Shown here in pieces: positions 27,056 to 36,254 of a DNA stretch of 64,000 bases (positions are counted from its first letter, which is position 1; each line of letters opens with the position of its first letter). Made by a program: the position numbers and the translations under genes. The notes below the pieces were generated by a model, which saw only the letters and a program-made list of their open reading frames with translations, had not been told where the DNA came from and searched no databases. Where the stretch lies: assembly GCF_041929235.1 (NCBI RefSeq), contig NZ_JBHFNP010000349.1, forward strand, positions 38,408 to 102,407, given 5' to 3'. This DNA is from Microseira sp041929235 (GTDB lineage Bacteria; Cyanobacteriota; Cyanobacteriia; Cyanobacteriales; Aerosakkonemataceae).

Positions 27056-27463
27056 GTGGACTACGATGATGTTATTTCGCTTTGGGAAAGTACCGAAGGC
27101 GTGCGGTTGGGCGATGCTGACAAAAAGGAAAATATGGAGCAGTATCTGCTTCGCAATCCAGGTCTAAGTTTCGCTGCCAGAAAGAATGGACACATCGTAG
27201 GTGCAGTTTTGTGCGGGCATGACGGGCGTCGCGGTTATCTGCATCACTTGGCTGTTGCAAAAGCGTATCGCAGACAGGGCATTGCAACTGCACTTGTATC
27301 GCGATGTCTCGCGCAGTTAAGGTTAATTGGAATTGAAAAGTGCCACCTTTTTGTACTGGAAAAGAATTCAGAAGCACAGAAGTTTTGGCAAAAATTGGGT
27401 TGGTCTGAACGGACAGACATTAAGATGATGTCTCTAAATATGTCCAACTCTTTTAATATTTAA
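27056..27463 (+). CDS. GNAT acetyltransferase, N-terminus apparently truncated
   Basis: The product of about 135 residues matches a GNAT subfamily: DYDDVISLWESTEGVRL, PGLSFAARKNGHIVGAVLCG then LHHLAVAKAYRRQGIATALV, where RRQGIAT binds the acetyl-CoA pyrophosphate, and FWQKLGWSERTDI. Relatives begin about 10 residues earlier with an M(I)RIRPAT-like strand. Here the frame opens at a GTG directly after a run of GCTCCCCT repeats, so strand 1 is missing or the start is lost. There is no ribosome-binding site. It may be inactive. Confidence 0.75.
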   Translation: MDYDDVISLWESTEGVRLGDADKKENMEQYLLRNPGLSFAARKNGHIVGAVLCGHDGRRGYLHHLAVAKAYRRQGIATALVSRCLAQLRLIGIEKCHLFVLEKNSEAQKFWQKLGWSERTDIKMMSLNMSNSFNI

Positions 27464-27540
27464 AATTGCCAAAGATGCTGCAAATTGGCAGCCTATCCGA
27501 AAACGATAGAGCAGATTTTTCGGATAGGTTCGTACCTTCG

Positions 27541-28128
27541 TCAAATAATAGGATGATCGGCAGATAACCCCGGCGGCTGGATAGAAGGTGCGTTCTCCCG
27601 ATCAACGGTCGCCCACCGCCGATAATCCGACAGCAACTGATACATCAATCGTTGTTTAATTGTCAGCAGCACGCTCTTGAGCAGTCCGTTACCCGTGGCT
27701 TCCAAAATGGGGGCGGGTGTCAGCCAAAGAGGGGGCGGCAACTCGACTTGCACTTCTAAATCCGCTCTTCCTTTAAGATGGGTGATATTGTCGATTTGTA
27801 TCGGATATAGCTGACCTACCAGGTGCAGCGCAAAGCGTTGGTTGATGTACTCAATACCCCGGATCTCGCAGCCGGTTGACTTTAAACGCACCGTTCCGCC
27901 TGGTTCAGACCAGACTCTCATATCTACCGTCGGTTGAATCGTCAATGTTAAGAAGCTTAACGGACGCATTTTCAAGCGAAACATCTCCTCGCCGAGTTGC
28001 TCGATCCGACTCGAGTCTACCAGAGCGCCTACGAGTCGTTGCGGCTGGCGCAAATAGTGCTGAATCGGTATGGGTTGCTCCGGTACGGCAAGTTGAACGG
28101 ATTGGCTGGCAATAAATCGAGTATGCAT
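27541..28128 (-). CDS. DUF1997 domain protein
   Basis: This 195-residue protein belongs to the cyanobacteria/plastid DUF1997 family: MHTRFIASQSVQLAVPEQPI starts a SRPBCC-like fold, with FRLKMRPLSFLTLTIQPTVD and LTPAPILEATGNGLLKSVL as conserved strands and helix. No catalytic residues are known. In many cyanobacteria it lies between rnhB and pheA, as here, but in the opposite direction to both. Divergent spacing to pheA is 323 bp. Confidence 0.88.
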   Translation of the reverse strand: MHTRFIASQSVQLAVPEQPIPIQHYLRQPQRLVGALVDSSRIEQLGEEMFRLKMRPLSFLTLTIQPTVDMRVWSEPGGTVRLKSTGCEIRGIEYINQRFALHLVGQLYPIQIDNITHLKGRADLEVQVELPPPLWLTPAPILEATGNGLLKSVLLTIKQRLMYQLLSDYRRWATVDRENAPSIQPPGLSADHPII

Positions 28129-28451
28129 TGGTTAATAAATTTTCAGGATAATTACGTAGCTTTGTTATATTAATTTTACTTTACAATTTATTAAAAATTT
28201 AAACGTAGTTTTTTATAACCTATAGAAATGTAAAGATTTTGGGCTAAATTTTGCCAACATTGGCTTGTTTGAGCCAAATTTTCAGCGCTTGCACGCCTGT
28301 CCCATCATAAAAATTCATATACCAGGGGGGCCTCTGTCTCAGGCAATCAGAAAAAGGCAATATAGTTAGGCTTAACATAACTCGACAAGCCTATGCCCTG
28401 GGGCAGAGCAAGAGTTAAGGAAACCTAAGATACAACTGAAGGCTGGACTTT
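28129..28451. promoter_or_regulatory. Divergent intergenic region between DUF1997 and pheA
   Basis: AT-rich (28140-28220) then mixed sequence, with promoters for both genes expected here. I see a TATAGTT-type -10 candidate near 28361 but no certain pair. No gene. Confidence 0.35.
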
Positions 28452-29321
28452 ATGGGCACGATCGTTGCACACTTGGGGCCGAAAGGCACTAATGCAGAAG
28501 CAGCTGCACTAGCTTATACCAAATGGCTGCACCAGAAAACCGGACAAGAATGTTGTTTGCGTCCGTATCCCAGTATTGCCCAATCAATCCGCGCAGCAGC
28601 AGAGGGACAAGCGCACCTGGCAGTTGTGCCGGTGGAAAATTCCCTTGAAGGCAGCGTCACGATGACGCTGGATACGCTGTGGCAGTTGGACGGACTGCAA
28701 ATTCGACACGCCTTGGTGTTGCCAATAGTACACGCGCTGCTGTCATGCGCCGAAAAATTGACAGATATTCGCACGGTATATTCTCATCCACAAGCATTGG
28801 CGCAGTGTCAGGGGTGGCTTTCTCAGTTTCTTCCTTGGGTGCAAGTGGTTCCTACCAATTCGACGACAGACGCAATAGAGAATCTCGAACAAGAAAAAAC
28901 AGCAGGTGCGATTTCATCTCAACGCGCTGCCCAACTTTACAACGTGCCGATTCTGGCTAGTGCAATTAACGATAATCCGGACAATTGTACGCGGTTTTGG
29001 GTACTGAGCTTAAAATCTGTTTCAGAAGCTTTCAATTTTGGCGAAAATCAGGCAAGTCATAGTCATACTTCCCTAGCTTTTAGCGTGCCTGCTAATATGC
29101 CAGGAGCGCTTGCCAAACCGCTTTTAGTATTTGCCAATCGAAATATTAACTTAAGCCGCATTGAATCTCGCCCGACCAAGCGATCGCTCGGCGAGTATCT
29201 TTTCTTTATCGATATCGAAGCGGATGCTAACGAGCCATTTATTCAAGCTGCGATCGCCGAACTGGCAGCTTACACCGAAACGCTGAAAATCTTTGGCAGT
29301 TACAGCATTTTGCCAATTTAG
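28452..29321 (+). CDS. pheA: Prephenate dehydratase
   Basis: The 289-residue protein converts prephenate to phenylpyruvate in phenylalanine synthesis. The catalytic domain starts IVAHLGPKGTNAEAAALAYT and contains AVVPVENSLEGSVTMTLDTL with the conserved Thr-Arg-Phe region NCTRFWVLSL. A C-terminal ACT domain (from about residue 200) carries ESRPTKRSLGEYLFFIDIEA, the phenylalanine-binding ESRP motif. Length and domain order are standard for a monofunctional enzyme. Start ATG 28452. Confidence 0.95.
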   Translation: MGTIVAHLGPKGTNAEAAALAYTKWLHQKTGQECCLRPYPSIAQSIRAAAEGQAHLAVVPVENSLEGSVTMTLDTLWQLDGLQIRHALVLPIVHALLSCAEKLTDIRTVYSHPQALAQCQGWLSQFLPWVQVVPTNSTTDAIENLEQEKTAGAISSQRAAQLYNVPILASAINDNPDNCTRFWVLSLKSVSEAFNFGENQASHSHTSLAFSVPANMPGALAKPLLVFANRNINLSRIESRPTKRSLGEYLFFIDIEADANEPFIQAAIAELAAYTETLKIFGSYSILPI

Positions 29322-29412
29322 GTTTCTTCTTAATAATTCTTCACCAAAACTTTCAAACTAACCAAAGTTGGGTTATTTTGAAAGTTAACCTAAAAATAAA
29401 GAGGCAGCCTAT

Positions 29413-30114
29413 ATGGGCGCAGAAGAAGTGCTGGAGCAATATGCTGCTGGAAGACGCGATTTTCACGAACAAACCCTGAGAGAAGCAAAACTAGAAGGGC
29501 TGGACTTAAGTGATATAAACCTCTTTTGTGCAGACTTAAAAGAAGCAAACCTAAAAAACGCAACCTTGATCCGATCTAAACTGGGATACGCATCGCTGAA
29601 AGAGGTAAACCTAGCTCTTGCAAACCTGAGAGAGTCAAATCTAATTGGCGCAAATTTGCGGCTTGCATGTCTAGTTTTGGCAGACCTATCGTTGGTAAAC
29701 CTGAGCAAGGCCAACCTAAGTGAGGCCAAGTTAACTGGAGTAAACTTAAATAGAGCCAACTTACAACAAGCAAATTTGGCGAATACAACATCGATTGGTG
29801 CAAACTTTTACGCAGCAGACCTCAGTCAGGCTAACTTATGGGAAGCCAATCTGACTGACGCTAACTTGGAAAAGGCTGACTTAAGAGGAGCCAATCTAAC
29901 TGAAGCAAAACTCTTTGGGGTAAATCTTAAAGCGGCTAACTTAAGCGGGGCAATTTTACGCAGGGCTAACCTAGAGAGAGCTAATCTAACCGAGGTGAAC
30001 CTGGATAAAGCTGACCTGACTGAGGCCATATTGTGTGAAGCTAAATTGGCAGGAGCAAATCTAGAGACAGCCATTCTAAATCGGGCGGTACAGTCGTGGG
30101 TCAGGTATCCCTGA
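29413..30114 (+). CDS. Pentapeptide-repeat protein
   Basis: Nearly the whole 233-residue protein is A(D/N)LXX pentapeptide repeats, more than 35 units, which form a right-handed quadrilateral beta-helix. A short N-terminal helix (GAEEVLEQYAAGRRDFHEQT) caps it. It lacks signal or membrane segments, so it is cytoplasmic. Such proteins are abundant in cyanobacteria and mostly of unknown function; some mimic DNA and protect gyrase. GAGGCAGCC precedes the ATG. Confidence 0.92.
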   Translation: MGAEEVLEQYAAGRRDFHEQTLREAKLEGLDLSDINLFCADLKEANLKNATLIRSKLGYASLKEVNLALANLRESNLIGANLRLACLVLADLSLVNLSKANLSEAKLTGVNLNRANLQQANLANTTSIGANFYAADLSQANLWEANLTDANLEKADLRGANLTEAKLFGVNLKAANLSGAILRRANLERANLTEVNLDKADLTEAILCEAKLAGANLETAILNRAVQSWVRYP

Positions 30115-30294
30115 CTAACATCAATTTGAAGAATTTAAAAATTTGCAAACTGCTAATAGCTAATCGCTAATGGCTGCTCTGGAGGCAATTGAAAATTAGC
30201 AATTAGCAATTAGCCATCCATACACCACCTATACTACCGGACACGATCTGACACCAAAACGCTCAAAATATTCACCAGCGATCGCAGTTTTTAA

Positions 30295-31350
30295 TTAATA
30301 CGGAGGCAAAAATCTGCGAAATCCATGAACTATAACTACAATCAAAAATAACAGATTTCGTAACAAAATTACCGGCATCGGCAGCGATAAAGCACGCTGA
30401 GCAGCACCCTGTTTACAAACATTAGCCAATCTTTTCCCAAGCAATTCTATCCACACTTTAGTTCTAGGCCATTCCCACAAACCCTGAAGCCACGCAGTTG
30501 GAATACCTTCTTTACCCACAGATGCCCCAATAATACCGCCCAAAATTGCTGCTGTAGTATCTGTATCGCCCCCACAACGAATGATTTCTCGAATGGCTGT
30601 AGGGTAATCTTGTTGATGCCTTAACCAAGTTTGAATAACAACAGGAACCGTATGATAAACATAGCCGCTGACGCGATTATTCATCCCCAACTGACTGGCA
30701 AAATATGCGGTGCTTTCCCCTGCATCTGCGCTATAGCAAGCTTTTTCGATTAGTTCTAAAAATTCAGCAGCTTCTGCGCCCAGTATATTTGCGAGTTGGC
30801 AATAGTAATTTTGAGGATAAACCTGTGATTTGCGACTCGATAAGTAAGACGCAAACGCTACAGCAAAAGCCCCATATTCTGCTTTTGGATCGGTGTGGGT
30901 TAGTCGCGTAGATGCTCTGACTAATTGGCGTAACTTTCGCAGGTCATCACCATAACAAACACCGATGATAGCACTTCGCATCGCTGCACCATTTCCAGCA
31001 GAGAAGACACCAGAGCGATATCCCAACCACAACTTCAAAATCGATTTTAACGTCCCATATCCAATTCCAGCCGGTAAACCGAGTAACCAAAAGCGCAATC
31101 GAATCGCCAAATCTTGCTTAAATATATCGACATTTCCTGCCGAAACAATCAGCGATTGCTCAACCATACAAGTGTGTTCCGTATCATCATAAATCATCCC
31201 TCTAACAAACAAAAATTCATATTGATTCAAATGCGGATAAAGACGAACTTGCCGACGCTTACTTAACCCTTCATAAGGCAATCCAAAAGCATCACCCACA
31301 GCCGTTCCAAGCAAACAGCCAATAATTGACTCACAAGTTGGAGATATCAT
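30295..31350 (-). CDS. ADP-ribosylglycohydrolase family protein with C-terminal hydrophobic tail
   Basis: This 351-residue protein has the DraG/ARH fold: IIGCLLGTAVGDAFGLPYEG at the N-terminus, the metal-binding IYDDTEHTCM, and the second metal site GGDTDTTAAILGGIIGASVG near residue 270. It would hydrolyse ADP-ribose from proteins or other substrates using two Mg ions. The last 27 residues (PVILLRNLLFLIVVIVHGFR and a short tail) form a hydrophobic helix with basic end, suggesting membrane anchoring, which is unusual. No DraT-like partner gene is nearby. Confidence 0.88.
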   Translation of the reverse strand: MISPTCESIIGCLLGTAVGDAFGLPYEGLSKRRQVRLYPHLNQYEFLFVRGMIYDDTEHTCMVEQSLIVSAGNVDIFKQDLAIRLRFWLLGLPAGIGYGTLKSILKLWLGYRSGVFSAGNGAAMRSAIIGVCYGDDLRKLRQLVRASTRLTHTDPKAEYGAFAVAFASYLSSRKSQVYPQNYYCQLANILGAEAAEFLELIEKACYSADAGESTAYFASQLGMNNRVSGYVYHTVPVVIQTWLRHQQDYPTAIREIIRCGGDTDTTAAILGGIIGASVGKEGIPTAWLQGLWEWPRTKVWIELLGKRLANVCKQGAAQRALSLPMPVILLRNLLFLIVVIVHGFRRFLPPY

Positions 31351-31655
31351 TTAAACCTCAAAAATTTTCTCTCTATTCTTCCTCTGCGTCCCAGAACTTC
31401 ATGAACTAATCTCCCATGCAATGACTTACGATGCGCGCGTCACTTTCTTTCCAAATTAGCCTTGGCGCTTCTGGTTGATATCATGTCCGGTTAAACACCG
31501 ATAGTTAGGAATGACTCTGAGGGGGTGACACGGTGACGGGTCGAGATTAATTAAAAATTTTAAAACAATTGTTCGAGTTGAAAGAGAACGACAGCTCTAA
31601 AATAAAACCACGCATGAAGTAGTTTTTTATATTAACTCAAGTTGCTTTAGATGGG

Positions 31656-31919
31656 TTGAACCTGGAGAATTACCAGCAATTTTTTGGGTTATTATCAATG
31701 GCGTTTGCGAAACTGGAAATCTCCCAAGATTTCGTTCGCGTTGGCGGGAATAGCTCTGGGGTCAAATCGACGATGCGCGGTTTGGGCAAGAATGGGAAAG
31801 AGAGAGTTGCCGAAGGTATTAGTGTATTTGAATTGAACGAAGCGGGCAAAATTGAAAAAGTTTCATCGTCAGGACTTACGCAAAAAAACAAAGGGCGCTC
31901 CGAAAAATCGTCGGTGTAG
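31656..31919 (+). pseudogene. SnoaL/NTF2-like fragment, truncated
   Basis: The frame encodes MAFAKLEISQDFVRVGGNSS followed by RGLGKNGKERVAEGISVFEL and NEAGKIEKV, which resembles the C-terminal half of cyanobacterial SnoaL/NTF2-like proteins. It lacks the N-terminal helices and the last strand. After the match, the frame runs into a repeat (CAGGACTTACGC) and ends 15 codons later. No start codon other than TTG is available. Confidence 0.6.
31870..31881 (+). repeat. Single CAGGACTTACGC element end
   Basis: This 12-mer equals both ends of the 388-bp MITE at 38093-38480 and the right-edge copy at 63826. The opposite end is not visible nearby, so it is a partial or decayed copy truncating the SnoaL-like fragment. 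Confidence 0.6.
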
Positions 31920-32120
31920 AGTCGCGAGATTGACGCATCACCTTTGTTTTTGGCCCCGCGTGCTAGAGTCTTGATCGTATTGGGAGATAAAGCGATGATG
32001 GCTCAAATTCGAGACTAAATGTCTTTCTATATGATGGTGACACAACGATCGCAAGCCTCGTAAGATGGGTTGTTTCACTTAACGCATCCTCCGAGGCTGA
32101 TTACTGATTACTTATTACTT

Positions 32121-34091
32121 CTAAATTACCCGCTCGTTTCCACCATCAACTGGAACTTGTGCTGCGGTCGTATTGGCAAATAAATCGCCGCACATTTCTG
32201 CCGCCAATTCCGCTACAGAATGACTCGTCACTTCCACTTTCAAGACATTATTGGTTTTGTATTCTTCCACGGTTAACCCGTAATGTTTGGCGCGGGCTTG
32301 TAAGACTTCTTCCGTCCACAGTCCGGTATCGAATACCGCGTTGGGATGGAGGCTATTAATCCGGATGCGATCGCTGCCCCATTCCAACGCCGCGACTCGC
32401 GCCAATTGGTTCAACGCCGCTTTAGATGCAGAATAGGCCGCTGCGCCGGGGCCGGGTGCGGGGACATTTTTGGAACCGATAATGACGACGCGACCGCCTT
32501 TGGGGGCAAGTTTGAGGAAGGGGTGGCATTCCCGCATCAACACGAGGTTGGCATCGAGGTTGATCGACATGACTTTGCGCCATTCGTCGCTACCGAGTTG
32601 GGCAATGGAACGACCTGGGGGAAAGATTCCCGCGTTGAGGATGAGCAAATCCAAACCGCCAAATTTCTCAATCCCCCGTTCTAGGGCGGCTAAAATGGCG
32701 GATTCGTCGGTGACGTTGCAGGTGATGCCACAAAAATCGGCACGGGAATACAAGTCTTCGATTTGGGGATTGATATCTAAACCGATGACGGCTGCGCCGC
32801 GTTTGAGGAGGGAATCGACGCAGGCTTTGCCGATACCCGATGCCGCCCCGGTAACGAGGGCAATTTCGCCAGTAAAGGCTGGGGGTTTGCCGCCTTGGCG
32901 CAGTTTGGCTTGTTCCAAATCCCAGTATTCGACGGCGAAGATGTCTTTGGGGGATAAAGCTTGGTAGCCGCCGAGTAGGGTGGCAGATTCGATCGCATCG
33001 ATGGTTCGATCGTAAATATCCGCCACAATCTGCGCCTGTTTTGCTGTTTGACCGACGGTACACATGCCAAAATCCGGGTCGAGAATCACCCGAGGTACGG
33101 GGTCTAGCATGGTTAAATTAGCGGCGGCATGGGCTTGGAAATAGTCTTTGTAAGCGGCGGTATACGCCTCCACATCTCGCCCCAACATGGGAATGCGTTT
33201 GGTGCGGATGACATGATCCGGTGTCAGGGGACCTTGTTGGGAAATCGTGCCGATGTCGTCGCGGCGGGCGTAGGCGAGGGTTTTGGGGCTGCGGTAAGTT
33301 GCCAGAATCACGGGAAACCGGGCGGCTTGGGAAAGCTGGTGGCGCAGTGAGGCGAGGCTGTGGCGCCTGGGTTTATCCTCGGGTGGAGTCGTGACTTGGG
33401 CGGAGGGGGGACTGCTAGCGCCATGTTTGCGGAGGTAGTCTTCGGCAAGGGAGACGAGTTCGATCGTTAGTTCGTAGGATTCGCGGGCAGTTGCGCCAAA
33501 GGAGAACAACCCGTGATTCATCAACACCATGCCGACGGTTTTGTCTGTGGCATCGGCGGCAAACTTTTGGGCGCACAACCGGGCGAGGTCAAATCCCGGC
33601 ATGACATAGGGGATAATGACTAATCGATCGCCGTAAATCTCCCGAATCCGATCGAATCCATTCGGCGTATTGGTGATGGTAATAACCGCATCGGCGTGGG
33701 TGTGGTCTACATATTTGTAAGGCAGCGTGGCGTGGAGGATAGTTTCCACCGACGGCGATGGGGCGCTGGCGCGGGTCATCTGGGTTTTCAGTTCGTTGAC
33801 CATCTGGGGGTCGGAGAGGGATTCTAGTTGTGCCAGTTTCAGCAAGTGAGGCATACGAACCGGGGCAAATCCAGCCGCTTCGATCGTCGCCAAATCCCAA
33901 CCACTTCCTTTAACGTAGAGGATATCTTCCTCTTCGCCGACAATATTTTTCTCGCGGATTTTGACCGAGGTGTTGCCGCCGCCATGCAACACTAGAGCGG
34001 GTTCTCGTCCCAACAGGCGGGAGGTGTACACCCGCAAGGCTAGGTCGGAGGAGTATTGCTGTGCTTCTCGATCGTTCCACAAGCTTTTCAT
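32121..34091 (-). CDS. Bifunctional aldolase/short-chain dehydrogenase
   Basis: The 656-residue protein fuses an N-terminal class II aldolase domain (ALVLHGGGNTSVKIREKN, YVDHTHADAV with metal His residues, MNHGLFSFGATARE) to a C-terminal SDR domain starting at about residue 420 (GEIALVTGAASGIGKACVDS, with YSASKAALNQLAR as the Tyr-x3-Lys catalytic pair). This is the RhaD/RhaE-type fusion that splits a sugar-phosphate (rhamnulose-1-phosphate in characterised members) and oxidises the aldehyde product. Whether rhamnose is the substrate here is uncertain, since no rhamnose genes are adjacent. Confidence 0.92.
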   Translation of the reverse strand: MKSLWNDREAQQYSSDLALRVYTSRLLGREPALVLHGGGNTSVKIREKNIVGEEEDILYVKGSGWDLATIEAAGFAPVRMPHLLKLAQLESLSDPQMVNELKTQMTRASAPSPSVETILHATLPYKYVDHTHADAVITITNTPNGFDRIREIYGDRLVIIPYVMPGFDLARLCAQKFAADATDKTVGMVLMNHGLFSFGATARESYELTIELVSLAEDYLRKHGASSPPSAQVTTPPEDKPRRHSLASLRHQLSQAARFPVILATYRSPKTLAYARRDDIGTISQQGPLTPDHVIRTKRIPMLGRDVEAYTAAYKDYFQAHAAANLTMLDPVPRVILDPDFGMCTVGQTAKQAQIVADIYDRTIDAIESATLLGGYQALSPKDIFAVEYWDLEQAKLRQGGKPPAFTGEIALVTGAASGIGKACVDSLLKRGAAVIGLDINPQIEDLYSRADFCGITCNVTDESAILAALERGIEKFGGLDLLILNAGIFPPGRSIAQLGSDEWRKVMSINLDANLVLMRECHPFLKLAPKGGRVVIIGSKNVPAPGPGAAAYSASKAALNQLARVAALEWGSDRIRINSLHPNAVFDTGLWTEEVLQARAKHYGLTVEEYKTNNVLKVEVTSHSVAELAAEMCGDLFANTTAAQVPVDGGNERVI

Positions 34092-34760
34092 AGGTTTTTC
34101 TGTCCGTTTTCCGATAGTTGCGAGCGTCTTTCAAATGTTACCAAGTTCGAGGCGCGACGGGAAATATTGTTTAGGGAATGTTACTATTTTCGTTCTAAAT
34201 GGGTTGGGCCGAATGCTATATAACGTAAGTTGCTAGTTACATCCAACGACGCTGGTAATGGGTAATGGGTAATTGGTAATTGTCACGATTCCACCACCAA
34301 TGAATCCCATTACCAATTACCGAGCGTCATCAACCCGGTTTCCGAGTTAATTTCTCGCTGTCAAACCCACGATTTTTCCGATAAACCGGGTTGATTTGCC
34401 GCCAAAGCTTATAACTAGCAACTTGAGTTATATATTGATTTTATGCTCAGTTTCAAATCATCTATTTTAGGAAAAATCGTCAATTCAAAATAGCTCAATA
34501 TCGACAAGTCGAAAGATTAGGGAAGAAAACGGTAATAAGGCATTCGCTCTGTCCACAGTCCAATCACTTTCGGAAGATAAACCTCGAAAAAAAGCTCTTT
34601 GAGCTATCTCAAAAATGCAATCAGCATCTCATCACCCTGAGTTGAATACATAAATCCCGTTCCAGCCTCAAGCATGAGAGCGAAAATCATTTAAAATCTT
34701 GAAACGAAGTTCTTTTGAAGGCTGGCTTGAAGTTTCTCTTCGTTTCCCTGAGCTTCTTAT
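34092..34760. other. Noncoding region with a palindromic MITE
   Basis: Includes the element at 34217-34434 and AT-rich DNA leading into a tnpB relic. AATGGGTAATGGGTAATTGG and CCAATTACCC words are simple direct/inverted repeats. No gene is seen. Confidence 0.45.
34217..34434. mobile_element. 218-bp palindromic MITE, TIR AAGTTGCTAGTTA
   Basis: TATATAAC-GT-AAGTTGCTAGTTA at the left faces TAACTAGCAACTT-GA-GTTATATA at the right (34412-34434). TA dinucleotides bound both ends, consistent with TA-targeting (IS630/Tc1-like) mobilisation. Inside, AACCCGGTTT/AAACCGGGTT and GGTAATTGG/CCAATTACC form nested pairs. It has no coding capacity. A solo end of the same type lies at 47897-47917. Confidence 0.7.
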
Positions 34761-35790
34761 TTGACAATCGAGAATGCTTGTTTCATATTTTGGGTGAATT
34801 TTTTTCACAAATACTATCTTGTTTTATGGCTGTTTGCCTGGTTGGTATTATACTTGATGTTTGTCTTAATTTATGGGATATTTGCTATTATTTTATATCC
34901 GGTTAAAATCCCATATTTAAGAATCGATATCGAAGGCGGTAATTCTTCGTATATCCACAATTTTCTAGGGATGGAATATGTTAATTCACGGGAAATTCCA
35001 GACTGGTTTGTTATTAAGCAGGCTCGAATTGTCCGCAAGGCATCTGGATATTTCGTGATGCTGACCTTGGAATGCGATGTTTATTTCCCCGATGTCATGC
35101 CTCACGGTCATCCGATTGGCATTGACTTGGGACTAGATAAGTTTGTCGCAACATCTGATGGCGACGTGGTAGATAGACCGAGATTCTTCAAGGTGCTGCA
35201 TAGGAAGCTGCAATTGCTCCAACGCAGATTGAAGCACAAAAAGAAAGGGTCTTTCAATCGCCACAAACTCAATCAGAAAATTGCACGATTGCATCAGCAC
35301 ATCAGCGACACCCGGAAAGACTGGCACTTTAAATTAGCTCACAAACTGTGTGACGGTGCTGGAATGATGTTTGTTGAGGACATCGACTTCCGGGCGTGGG
35401 CAAAAGGGACGCTGGGAAAACATACCTTAGATGCTGGTTTTGGGCAGTTCCTCAACATCTTGCAATGGGTGTGTTGGAAGCGTGGCGTGTATTTTGCCAA
35501 AGTCAACAAGGATTACACGTTGCAAGGCAAGCTCACAATGTGATGCCCATACGGGTAAGAAAAACCTTAAAGACAGGGTTCATTCTTGCCCTGAGTGTGG
35601 TTACACAGTTCATCGTGATGTACCTGCGGTACAAATTGTCCGCAATCGTGGACCCTCTGGGGTGGGACGCATCCTGGAAAACAAAGAAAATGCCTGTGGA
35701 GATGGTCTGGCAGGAACCCGAAACCGTCTAGTTAAGAATCCGAGAAACAGGAAGAAAGGTGACTCGGCGTGTCTATTGACCGCCTCGTAA
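34761..35790 (+). pseudogene. tnpB pseudogene, 5-prime truncated and frameshifted
   Basis: From about residue 50 the frame is TnpB-like: PDWFVIKQARIVRKASGYFV, RuvC-I GHPIGIDLGLDKFVATSDG, KKKGSFNRHKLNQKIARLHQ and RuvC-II MMFVEDIDFRAW. Near 35520 the frame shifts; the next frame continues as SQCDAHTGKKNLKDRVHSCP then ECGYTVHRDVPAVQIVRN with zinc ribbon and RuvC-III Asp. The N-terminal wedge region is missing. Instead, the first 50 codons encode an unrelated, very hydrophobic stretch. The element is inactive. Confidence 0.8.
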
Positions 35791-35835
35791 CATCCTTTTA
35801 AGAATCCCCCTGATTCATCTGGGGGAGAACGTCAA
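35790..35835 (+). mobile_element. IS605-type right end of the tnpB relic
   Basis: AAGAATCCCCC, a short loop, GGGGGA and GAACGTCAA end at 35835. The same pattern (GAATCC, hairpin, GTGTCAA) closes the 12.9-kb relic. In IS605 elements this hairpin is the transposon right end and the 3-prime part of the guide RNA. Confidence 0.6.
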
Positions 35836-35969
35836 GGTAATTCTCTGGTACGTCGCCGCGTCTTTTCGGCTCTTGTGTCAGTAACTCCAGACCACAGAGC
35901 TTCTAAGAGACGGTACGGCTGTGTTAATATGAGAGACTGCTGTATCGTATAGATTGAAAATTTCCATCC

Positions 35970-36239
35970 ATGCCTTTGTCGCATCAGCGCAAACAAGAAC
36001 TGATCTCGGAATACCAAGTCCACGAAACCGACACCGGATCGACTGACGTGCAAGTCGCGATGCTAACCGATCGCATCAACCGACTCAGCGAGCATCTCAA
36101 ACTTAACGATAAAGACCATTCCTCGCGCCGAGGCTTGTTGAAGCTCATCGGTCAGCGCAAACGTCTTCTGTCCTACTTGCAACAAGAAAGCAAAGAGCGC
36201 TATCAAGCTTTAATTGGTCGTCTTGGCATTCGTGGTTAG
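35970..36239 (+). CDS. rpsO: 30S ribosomal protein S15
   Basis: The 89-residue product is S15 along its full length: MPLSHQRKQELISEYQVHET, DTGSTDVQVAMLTDRINRLS, and the 16S rRNA-binding HSSRRGLLKLIGQRKRLL. It binds the central domain of 16S rRNA early in 30S assembly. The leader (35840-35969) is probably regulatory, because S15 represses its own translation in other bacteria. PAM68 follows 15 bp downstream. Confidence 0.97.
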   Translation: MPLSHQRKQELISEYQVHETDTGSTDVQVAMLTDRINRLSEHLKLNDKDHSSRRGLLKLIGQRKRLLSYLQQESKERYQALIGRLGIRG

Positions 36240-36254
36240 GGAGGCATCCGGTTC

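Larger units (their letters stand above)
31351..32120. other. Intergenic region with SnoaL-like gene relic and a MITE end
   Basis: Holds a decayed SnoaL/NTF2-like fragment (31656-31869) interrupted by a CAGGACTTACGC element end at 31870. Beyond it, CAAAG and CTTTG words near 31889 and 31943 suggest a degraded palindrome. No intact gene. Confidence 0.45.

Noticed and set aside
34715..34906. 63-codon frame before the tnpB relic
   Set aside because: AT-rich hydrophobic reading overlapping the longer frame; no homology seen.
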